A DNA stretch of 64,000 bases, taken from NCBI GenBank assembly GCA_947044405.1, contig CAMRHE010000648.1, positions 124,001 to 188,000 of the forward strand, in the 5' to 3' direction. Positions 38,796-50,700 of this stretch are shown here, piece after piece. Numbering within the stretch: the stretch's first letter is position 1; the number at the start of each line of letters is the position of its first letter. Source of the DNA: Leptodactylus fallax. Its lineage: Eukaryota > Chordata > Amphibia > Anura > Leptodactylidae. A program made the translations under genes and the position numbers. The notes below the pieces were generated by a model. The model saw nothing but the letters and a program-made list of their open reading frames with translations, ran no database searches and had not been told where the DNA came from.

Positions 38796-41700
38796 ACTAC
38801 TACTACTACTCTTCCAAAGGCGATGCTAAAAATTGGTCAAGAAAGGCAAGAAATACCACAAGGTAAATGGAATATGTAAACAAATACCGTGCAAGTAAAC
38901 ATGCCAGTGAAGGTGCTAGTTTAAGAATAAATACTGTGTCAAAACCGCAATGTGTGAACACACCCTAAAAATAAACCTATAATAAGATCAGTGAACAGAA
39001 GCTAGATCATTGATGGGGTAACAGACTTTCTACAAGGTAGCAATAATATAATACAAAGGTGTTATAACATAGCACAAATTGTCAGCTCTGTTTCTTCACC
39101 TGTACCACGTGATTCTGGTTCAGCGAATTATACATTGTCTTCAGTATAGACTACATATCTTTCTCTATGCTCTCCAAGTGCACGTCATATACTGACAACT
39201 GGTTCACACTAAAGATGCTTTATGAATCAGTGAGTCAGAGCGTGAGCACATGGTACAAATGAAGGAACAAAGATGATCACTTTTTTTCCAATCAGATTCT
39301 TCTTGAATTACAGTAACTGCAAATCTATTTAGTGGATAGTAAAAAGAAAAGATGCAATTTTTCTGAAGCGCTTTTTTAACATCTCAGTAATATATTGTGA
39401 CTATTACTAAAACATGGGACATCACTATAGATTGGCCCCACGCCAGCTGAATTGAAGATTTGTAGAGGATGCCACAATGCAAGAAGTACTTCAATAAAAA
39501 GAAAAAAAAACAACAACGCCGAGTGGCACATAGCGTAATATTGTTTTGAATAAACATGAATGGTGCTCAAATAGATGGTTAGATTTTGAATTTTCACTCG
39601 TATATATAAAGTTGAGGTCTGGGTATGCCCATAGGACACAGGTGGAGAGCTTTCACACAGATAGTAGTGATCTTCCCACGTACAAGTGTGTGTCTCAGAG
39701 TGGTGGGGGTCTGCCACCACCTGTCAGGGTAGTGGGTGTTCCTCTGTCACCCAGCGGACACACAAGGATGGAATGAGTGGGAGATTTTTTGAACTGTTGT
39801 GGTAGTGCTCTGACCTGAATTGGTTGTGAATGGTCACAACTACTATGTAGGCCTGTCCAGATGGTAATTCGGTATAGGGGAGCTAAGGGACCCTCTGAGC
39901 ATCGATCGGGATTTTGTGGATCCAGGCAGTGGATGGACCGTTTGTAGATTGGGAGAGTAACTCCGAAAAAAAGGAGGTATGGAAACCGCGCTTCACCGAT
40001 GAAGACTTTATTAAACTCAATTAACACTGAGTTTAATAAAGTCTTCTTCTGTGAAGCGCGGTTTGCATACCTCCTTTTTTTTTCGGAGTTACACTCCCAA
40101 TCTACAAACAATGCAAGAAGTGAACAGTTAAATATTAGTATCCAGCGAGCGACTATCAGCAAAGAACAAGTTTAGGATATCATAAAAAGCAGTGAGATAA
40201 TATTTATTTCTCAGTATGCATCAAATTGTTTATTACGTCAGATCACATCAAGAAGCACGTACATAACAAAGACTGTGCTATGACAGCACAAAGTCAGAAA
40301 TCAGTCATGCAAACCAGATATGTGACAGGAGCAGCCAGTGCGCAACCCTTCTGAAAGTAAAACAGATCAGTAATATACAACCTGACAGAAGAAGACATTA
40401 TTCTGCAAGCACAATGACAGCCACATACAAAATTTATATCACCAGAAATAGAGCAATGACATCAGATTAATATGGTAGATATCTCCAAATAAATTTATCT
40501 TCTGCCCTAAACATTGAACACTCCAGGTACAATACAAACAATACCCTCCTTTATAGACCAGGGCCCTGCTCTATGTGAGTAGTACTGGCCTTTCTTCACG
40601 GCACACATATAGCAGCAGAGCTCTCTGTCTGACAACCTCTCACGGCACATAATGCTTAAAAGTCGTCTGCCACCAGAGTGAAGCATATTCAGGCTACGTT
40701 CACATCTGTGTTGGAGTCTCCGTCGCAGTCTAAAATCAGCGGAAAGTCACACACTTTGTTTAAAAACAACAAAATCCCATTATAGTAAATGTGGTCCGTC
40801 AGGCTATTTTAGCGGTGTTAACCCAAAAAAAAAAAAAAAAAAAATCTCTATACCACTAGAAATACACTAATATGATCCTGAAAACAAAATGTAAATCACC
40901 TAAGAATCAATACTTATCATATTCACAAAAAATAACGCCAATATTTATACATAAATTTTATTAGTCAGAGATTAAGTTAAAAACATATTAAATGCGCTTT
41001 TATATGTTTTTAACTTAATCTTTGACTAATAAAATTTATGTGTAAATACTGACTATTTTGCAGTTATTTTTTGTGAATATGATAAGTATTGATTCTAGAT
41101 AGGCAATTTATTTTAGCGGTGTGCCTGTTTGTGGTTCTGGTTCTCCAACGGACCAGAACAACGGACGGCCGACACTAGTGCAAACCTAGCATAAATCGGC
41201 AACACAGTTTGATAGGTCAGGGTCACTTGAATGTAACGCCTTTTTGGCCCAAGAAAATGTGTGTCTCCATTGCCTAAATATTCATTTATTTCACAGTATG
41301 CAAATGAGGAGTCTGGAGCACTGAGGGCGGCTCTGTTGCTCCAAACTGCTACACTCCACACTGCTCTAAAATGCCCTCCTTCCTCCCTCCCTTCCTTGCG
41401 TTACAGGACTAGGTAGCCAAGATAAAATCCCACCTGACCCTATGTTTCTGCATTTACATTGGTGTATTAGAGAAGTGTGGAGCATAGCAGTTTAAAGCAA
41501 CAGAGCTGCCCTCAGTGCTCCAGACTGCTCATTAGCATACTGTGAAATAAATTAACTCGACAACAAAGGCACAAATTTTAATGGGGAAAATAATGTTACA
41601 TTCAGATCATCCTGACCTATCTAAATATGCTTCACCCTGGTGACAGACTCCCTTTAAGGCTGAGGCTACACATTGCGGAAACGCAGCTTTTTGTGTTGCA

Positions 41701-44700
41701 GATTTTGCTGCAGTTTTTCAAGCCAAAGCCAGGAGTGGATTGAGCAGAAGGTACAAGTATAAGAACTTCCTATATATTTCCCCATTCCTTTTGTAGCCAT
41801 TCTTGGCTTTGGCTGAAAAAAAAAAAATGCAACAAAATGTGCAACCAAAAAAAGCTGCATTTCCGCAACGTGGGGCCTCTGCCTAAAGGGGGTTATGCCG
41901 CAAAGAAGCTGGGGGGAGCAATAGTGTTCCAGGTGCTAAGCGCCAACAAGCCACTTTGCCTTGGTAGAGAATCTTTAAACACAGGGCTAGCACAGAGACC
42001 TTAACCTTTGCCCTGGGTGCAAGAAAGTCTAGCGCCAGTTCTGCACCAAGACACTTATGGGAACCCGGCCCCAGCAATTAGGAGAATGGGGGGGCCAAAA
42101 GTTAAACCATAAGCTCCATGTGAATAAAGTGGCGCCGTGCTTGTGTGACTAGTGCTACAATTACTTCTATGGAGCTGCAGGAGATCACAGAGAAGTGAAT
42201 GGGACACTGGTCACAAAAGCATACACTATTCATGGGAACTTTCAGACCCCTATTCTGATTGCTGGGGTCCCAGAGGACAAACCCCAAGTGATCTAACACT
42301 TATCCCCTATCCTGCGGATAAAGAAATAGTGTCTTTGACAGCACAACCCCTTTACAGTGTAAGAAAATAAATCACAAAAAGCAGGGTAATTTCTAGTAAA
42401 TGACTTACATCAGTCACCCCATGCTAACCTCAACCACATTAGCATAAAAAAAAAAACCCTCCAAAAATTCAATATTGCTGTTACATCCCTTGCTCTAGCT
42501 CTTTAGACTGCTCATCTTCAACATTCAGAAGTAATATTTGGAGTACAAGTATTAGTGCAGCATTTTTAATACTAACAAATATTTGCAATGCGCTTTTCTC
42601 ATAGAGACTCAAAGCGCAGGGAGCTAAGGGAGTTAGTGGTAGCCCCAACACCCACAAGGGTCAGGGAGCCAAATTACCTATGTCACCTAATAGCAGTGCC
42701 TTTTTTTTAGGCAACGGCCCAAACATTGTCAAACACTGCCAGGCAAAAAGCACATGATAAAAAAAATTATACATTATAGAAGCTGAATGGATAGCTGTCA
42801 TACAGGTGCTCATCCCCAACACCCTCAAGGGTCAGTTATCTAAATTCTCTATTAGTATATTTTTGGCATGTGGGAGGAAACCACAGTACCCTTAGGAAAC
42901 CTACACAAACATACAGACCCAATGCAGATGTTATCCTTGGTCGGATTCGAACCCAAGACTCAAGTGCTGTAAGGCAATAGCGCTGAGCACTTCTGCACAC
43001 TGGTAAGCGACTATACCAGTATGGGTGAAAGAGGTATTCAGCACGGTCACCTAATAGCAGTGCTTTTTTGTTTTTAGACAATGGCCCAAACATTGTCAGG
43101 CACCGCCAAGCAAAGAGCACATGATAAAAAAAAATTATATACTATAGAAGCTGAATGACTCCTTCATAATGGAATTCAAGAGACAACTTAAGATGGTGTA
43201 TCACTCTTCTTTGTTCACTTTAAAGTCTACGTGGAAACTTCCGGCAGGGCAGAAATCCAGTCTAAGGTAAGAATTGTATGAATTTGGCACCTTAGATGGA
43301 AATACTATAAAGATTATGATAACAAGCAACATGCAGCCATGTCATGAGAAACTTGCAGCTACTTTTGTCTAGTAATACAGTATATTGCACCTCGGTTTAT
43401 TTAGCTTTACAGCTTATCAGTGTGTATCCTGTTGGCACTTAATCCTTTACTAAACATGTAACACTGGAGCAGATTATCCCTATATTAGACAGTGCAAGCT
43501 AATGACACACCCTGTGACATAGACATATGCATAGACAGAAAGCCACGGTGCGGTTAGTGAGACGCACTGGAAATGATTAACACACACAGCGGCCTGCAGA
43601 GACAGGTGAAATACCTGGGGTATGGCTCGCTTTGCTCTGTCCTGCTTGTTTCCCTGTTAAAAACCCAGATATATAAGTAAGAATTCACTGACTTAATAAA
43701 GATAAACTATCTCCTCATTCAAAAATAATTTCACAGACCCATATAACAGAGATACCGATATCTAAAACTTCACTTTTATTAGTGTAAAATTAAAAGATAA
43801 TAACCCACTTTCTAACAGGGCTCAAATAAATAATCCGCTAATATCATATAGAGATAGACAGATCTACAGATTGACATGATTTAAGGTAAGGACCAGCAGT
43901 CCATTACTCCAAATAACTTAGATGAATGAGTATAACCAAACCTGCAAAAAAAAAAAAGAAAAAAGAAAAAAAAAAGGTTTGGTTTAAATAGATAACTGCA
44001 CCTCACCCTATATAATCAAACTGAACTGCCTCAATCCAAATCAAGTCTGGTTTGCAAGTTGAATCTTTTGTCATAAATATTGTCTATCAAACACCAATGG
44101 AATCCTGCATTCCTATTTAACCTGAGGTTACTGGCCTAACGCCATGCCAACAGGAAAAAATAGACCAGGTATTCCAATAAAAGACAAAATATGTTTCCAC
44201 ACTGCAAATAGCTTAGAACTATGTAACTCTTCTAGTCCTTAAATTGCCTGCCCAACGCGTTTCAGCTAAAAGATTCATCAGGGGCAAATTAAAAATTACT
44301 TCTGAGCAGTAACAACTGCTAATCCAACATAATTCAGCAGATATATTTTAGTGTGACCGCACTGATACTGGCGATTTAAACCAAACCTTTTTTTTCTCTC
44401 TTTTTTTTTTTTTTTTGCAGGTTTGGTTATACTCATTCAAGTTATTTGGAGTAATGGACTGCTGGTCCTTACCTTAAATCATGTCAATCTGTAGATCTGT
44501 CTAGCTCTATATGATATTAGCGGATTATTTATTTGAGCCCTGTTAGAAAGTGGGTTATTAGCTTTTAAATTTACACTAATAAAAGTGAAGTTTTAGATAT
44601 CGGTATCTCTGTTATATGGGTCTGTGAAATTATCAGATATATAAGTAGATTCAGTAGCTTTAAAATGCAAGGAAAGCAACAAAACACTGACAAGGTGGAG

Positions 44701-47700
44701 CAAAAATTAAAGGAATGGACTTGCTTTCCTGTGAAACAAGCATATGCACATACATACAGAATGGAGAATTTCCACTGAAATCCCCTGAATCTTTAAAGGG
44801 GCTATCTAGCCGATTATATTTTTGAAACAAGAGGACTAAAAATGGTGAAAGATAATAAAAACACGTCAAATTCACAGATCTCCTGCTGCTCCTGTTCCAA
44901 CACTGCCGTCAGGGGCGTAGCTATAGGGGTGCAGAGGTAGCAGTCGATACTGGGCCCTGGGAGAGCCCCAAAGGACTCTGTACAGCACTATATTAAATCG
45001 CGCATGGGTAGGTGTGGGCCCCATTGGGTTCCAGCTGCCTCAAATTACACCTCTGCCTGCTGTCTCTACTTCCATTACCCAATCATTGGCTGAGACCGAA
45101 CAGGTCACATGCCATGAGCTACCATAATCTGTGTGTTGAGAGTAAGCAGGAAGCAGAGACCAAGAAGCCTCAGAAAAGTGGCAAGGCATTGGTGAGGGCA
45201 CTACAACTTTATTTTATTAATTTGCACCATTTTCAGCCTTTTTACAATAGATTAAACCAGCCAGGCAACCGCTTTAAAGAGGTTGTCCAGGCAAAAAAAA
45301 ATATTTTTAAAATTGGCTGGGGGAGATGGGGGGGAAAAAAAAAACAACAAACAAAAAAAAACAACACCTGTCCCATCCCCGGTGTCCTACCAGCGCAGTC
45401 CAGTCCTGCTGCTCCGGTGTCTTCTCAAAGTGAAGTTGCTTGCCGGCTGTGACATCCTGGATTCCAATCAGCGGCTTCAGCGGTCACGTGACTGCTGAGG
45501 CCAGTCAGCGGCCTGAGGAAAAGACCCCTGGATGTCACAGGTAGTGACATCATGTGCCCTTCACTGAGGCCGCTGAATGGCCTCAGCGGTCATGTGCGGT
45601 GGGGACTTCTGCCGGAAGACAACAACAGACCAGGAGGACCAGACCATGCTGGGAGGCACCTGAGCACCGTGAAAAGGAGAGTATGATTTTTTATTTTTTT
45701 TCCTTTTCACCAACCCTGGCCGATTTAAAAAATATTTTTTTTTGTCTGGACAATCCCTTTAAATTGATCTCTTGAATTCTTTGCATCCATTTCTTACTAA
45801 AATCTGTTTACAATATTAGTGGTCACTCGATATTCTCAGAAACATACTTAAACTAGAGATGAGAAGAACTTGGAGAGTTCGATTCAGTGAGAAATAATTA
45901 ATTAAGACTGGATTACACACGCCAGTCTTCATGTACTGTGAGCGGGAGTCAGATGTGCCTAGTCCATTAAGATGCATAGACCTCTTACTGATTTAGACAC
46001 ATCTCTGGCACCTCATGCAATAGAAAGTCAAATCCTAGCTGGCCAGTATATAATTCAATGTGTATTTGCCATACGGTGTGAAGCCACGCCCCCTCCTGCT
46101 AAGTCCCACCTGCTTTTCGGAAAAGTGGCAAGCTCATTGGAAAAAGGTAAACGGTTACAACTTTTTGCAAAAAAAAAAAAAAAAGCAATACAGTACAAAA
46201 TATTTTGACTTTTTAATGCCAGTTTTCGAGTTCAGAGGCTAGACAAACTCCCCCCCCACATGACATACAGTCATATGAAAAAGTTTGGGCACCCCTATTA
46301 ATCTTAATCATTTTTAGTTCTAAATATTTGGGTGTTTGCAACAGCCATTTCAATTTGATATATCTAATAACTGATGGACACAGTAATATTTCAGGATTGA
46401 AATGAGGTTTATTGTACTAACAGAAAATGTGCAATATGCATTAAACCAAAGTTTGACCGGTGCAAAAGTATGGGCACCTCAACAGAAAAGTGACTAATAT
46501 TTAGTAGATCCTCCTTTTGCAAAAATAACAGCCTCTAGTCGCTTCCTGTAGCTTTTAATCAGTTCCTGGATCCTGGATGAAGGTATTTTTGACCATTCCT
46601 CTTTACAAAACAATTCCAGTTCAGTTAAGTTTGATGGTCGCCGAGCATGGACAGCCCGCTTCAAATTATCCCACAGATGTTCAATGATATTCAGGTCTGG
46701 GGACTGGGATGGCCATTCCAGAACATTGTAATTGTTCCTCTGCATGAATGCCTGAGTAGATTTGGAGCTGTGTTTTGGATCATTGTCTTGCTGAAATATC
46801 CATCCCCGGCGTAACTTCAAATTCGTCACTGATTCTTGTACATTATTCTCAAGAATCTGCTGATACTGAGTTGAATCCATGCGACCCTCAACTTTAACAA
46901 GATTCCCGGTGCCGGCATTGGCCACACAGCCCCAAAGCATGATGGAACCTCCACCAAATTTTACAGTGGGTAGCAAGTGTTTTTCTTGGAATGCTGTGTT
47001 TTTTGGACGCCATGCATAACGCCTTTTTGTATGACCAAACAACTCAATCTTTGTTTCATCAGTCCACAGGACCTTCTTCCAAAATGAAGCTGGCTTGTCC
47101 AAATGTGCTTTTGCATACCTCAGGCGACTCTGTTTGTGGCGCGCTTTCAGAAACGGCTTCTTTCGCATCACTCTCCCATACAGCTTCTCCTTGTGTAAAG
47201 CATGCTGTATTGTTGACCGATGCACAGTGACACCATCTGCAGCAAGATGATGCTGCAGCTCTTTGGAGGTGGTCTGTGGATTGTCCTTGACTGTTCTCAC
47301 CATTCTTCTTCTCTGCCTTTCTGATATTTTTCTTGGCCTGCCACTTCTGGGCTTAACAAGAACTGTCCCTGTGGTCTTCCATTTCCTTACTATGTTCCTC
47401 ACAGTGGAAACTGACAGGTTAAATCTCTGAGACAAATTTTTGTATCCTTCCCCTGAACAACTATGTTGAACAATCTTTGTTTTCAGATCATTTGAGAGTT
47501 GTTTTGAGGAGCCCATGATGCCACTCTTCAGAGGAGATTCAAATAGGAGAACAACTTGCAATTGGCCACCTTAAATACCTTTTCTCATGATTGGATACAC
47601 CTGGCTATGAAGTTCAAAGCTCAGTGAGGTTACAAAACCAATTTTGTGCTTCAGTAAGTCAGTAAAAAGTAGTTAGGAGTATTCAAATCAATAAAATGAT

Positions 47701-50700
47701 AAGGGTACCCAAATTTTTGCACTGGTCAAATTTTGGTTTGATGCATATTGCACATTTTCTGTTAGTACAATAAACCTCATTTCAATCCTGAAATATTACT
47801 GTGTCCATCAGTTATTAGATATATCAAATTGAAATGGCTGTTGCAAACACCCAAATATTTAGAACTAAAAATGATTAAGATTAATAGGGGTGCCCAAACT
47901 TTTTCATATGACTGTATCTTGCGAGGCAAAAAGCAAAAGCATTAGCTAGGAAAGCAGGTTTTTGCACTGGAAACTTCTGTTAAAAACAAGGTCAATAAAA
48001 CTGGGTAAATAAAATAAGAATGCTACAAGTTATTAGTACTCGAAGAGGTTAAACTGGTTCACATTTAGGAAAAGCCCACAATGGACTGATACACTGCCAG
48101 GTGGTGAGGTTTTTGAAGAGTGAAATCTGTAATCTGAATTGACATGATCTGAAATCCACACCACAGATCAATTTCTGCTGCAGATTTTTACTCAGTGTGG
48201 ATTGTACTATAAAATGTTGCAGATTTTCTACATGCAATTCTGCAGAGTGAAATCTGCCACGTGGACACATGATAATTGTTTAATCCAATGTAACTATCAT
48301 GACCACTGAACCACAAAAACCTTGCTGCAGACAGCGTGCACCCACGCAGAGGAGAACGTTTTCTCAGTTAATACTGGTTGACCGTGTGCTGGGTGAGCTT
48401 TATTGGATTATGGAGCTATGTACAATACATTAAGACCCGAAGGTTCATGCATGTAGACACAATGATATTAGAGGATATCACACTACAAGCACTGTGCACG
48501 GAGCGATGTAACAGGCTCATAAACATTTAACTGGTTTTGCTCTTTCTTCTTATGAGGCTGTCTAGGAACAAATCAGGAAATTCTATTTAATGTTAGATTT
48601 GCAAGAAGTATTATTTTTAAAGGCGTTAAGCCATGAAAAAGGGGTCCCCCCTGCCCATTCATCCTGACCGCAGCCATGCTGAGTGTGGGCATGACTGGTA
48701 GTGGACGGCGCTCCCATTCTCTCCAATGCTAGCTCCAGAGAGAGCCAGAGTAAACTCTGCTATCTCCCATTGAAATGTCCACTACCAGTCATACCCACAT
48801 TCAATCTAGCTCTGGTCAGTCTGAATATGCAGCAGGGAAAAAGGACCACCCCGTTCTCCCCTCATGGCATAACCCTTTTAACAAACGCATATATTTATTC
48901 ATGACCTCGGTAAGGCAATTTCCAATTTGTTATATCATAACCAGCTTAAATGGTTTGCCATCATTCCTGCATAAGCCAAGCAGGTGGAAACACCCTCACC
49001 AGGCACATGCTTTACACTGTCTGCTGAAATGCATGCTGGAAAATTGGATCTGTCTCCAAAGGTTTACCTGGACATTTTGGCAAAGTCTCTTGCATGGAGG
49101 AGAGGATTTGCTTGTTCCATCACCGATAATATCATCTCTTCCCAAATGTTTCAGTACAATGCATTTCTTCAGTGGGTAGTTCCTGCAAAGACGCACTGAT
49201 CAAATCTAAAACTGAGGAAATCACCTTTCTACAAGTTACATTAAAAGGGTTTCCCAGTCTCCATTCCAATTTTGATACTGATGACCTATGCTCAGAATAC
49301 TTAATCAATATCAGATCGGTGGGGGATCCGACAACCGGTACAAAAACTGCAAGGCTCTGTCCACTATATAGTGGTCGTGCCTGACTACTACAGCTCTGTC
49401 CCCATTGAAGTGAATAAGAGCAGAGATGCAGTATTCTGGTACAGCTGCTATACAGGGGACAACGCTTTCTGCTTCCAGCTCCGTCCCCTGTTCAGGTTCA
49501 GGTTCCAGGGCTTGAGGCAGCCTTGAATATCTCATCGATGCTGATGTGAGGCCTGTGTGTTAGACCTCCAACTGTTCTTATATGGATGACTTATTCTGAA
49601 CAAAGACCAATGTACTAGTTTGGGGGATTTTGGTTCCCAACACTCCAAAATATACATAATGTGCATATCACATACGTATGGGAAGGGATTGTATTATTCT
49701 AAGTTATCCCCTATTGATAGGATAAGTGATAACTTCCTGATTAGTGGGGGTCCCATTCTCTATGGGAGCATCAGTAATAGCTGAACACTGTATTTTGGCC
49801 ATCTCCAGTGCTCTCAAAGAATAGAGAGCGCAGCAGAACAGAACCCCCTTTTTAACCCTCTTCTTGAGATTGTTGGGGGTCCCAGTGGTCTCATACCCAC
49901 TTATCGTGACGTTATCACCTATCCTATAGATAGGAGGTAACGTCAAATCTTGGGACAACCCCAAAGGAAATCAAATTATATTTCATTTCTAGGGACCGCG
50001 GGTATAATCTATCCATTTTCTACATACTGAAACTTATTACACAGGATAGGTGGTGAGTGTCTTATTGTTGGGGATCTAATCACAGTGACCTCAACCAATT
50101 TGATAATGGGGGTCCAAAGTCTTCCCTCAATGCATGCTGGCGCTTTATTTAAGGGTTTGATTTATGGGATTGATAAATTGATAGAAATAGCCAAGTGCTC
50201 AACCGCCACTCCACCATTTATATGGGGCAGAAAGATGGGAGACAGGAGAGCATCATTTTCATCATCACTGAGGCACAGACCCCCCACCAATTTGAAACCC
50301 CTGTGGATAGGTGATGTTTAAATCTTGGGACAACACCTTTAATTCCGCTCCACTTACTTCTCTGAACACTTCTTTAGCGCCTCATCTGCAATCTGCTTCA
50401 GGTTAATCAACTTGTCCCCACGGATAAAGCCATCTATAAAGAAAAAAAAGAATCAATAGGCCAAGAAAAATACTAATATTTGCTCATATTTTATAACATT
50501 ATCGCCAATCCAAGCAACAGCATTTACAGGGATTTTTCAAGATTCAGACCCCCCACTGATCTGATATAGATAAGCAAGAATTAGTCAGTCATACATTTCT
50601 ATATCTTGGAAATCTCCTTTAAGAACCTTGCCTACCTGCTGTAATGAGGAGGGAACAATGGGAGTCCAAAATCCGCTCACACAGAGATTCAGCAGAAAAC

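Noticed and set aside
39695..40162. 155-residue minus-strand frame through the hairpin
   Set aside because: Reads through palindromic repeat sequence; no domain recognised.
42920..43000. Functional tRNA gene on the minus strand
   Set aside because: A B-box-like phrase is present but no full cloverleaf with acceptor stem can be drawn; treated as SINE-derived.
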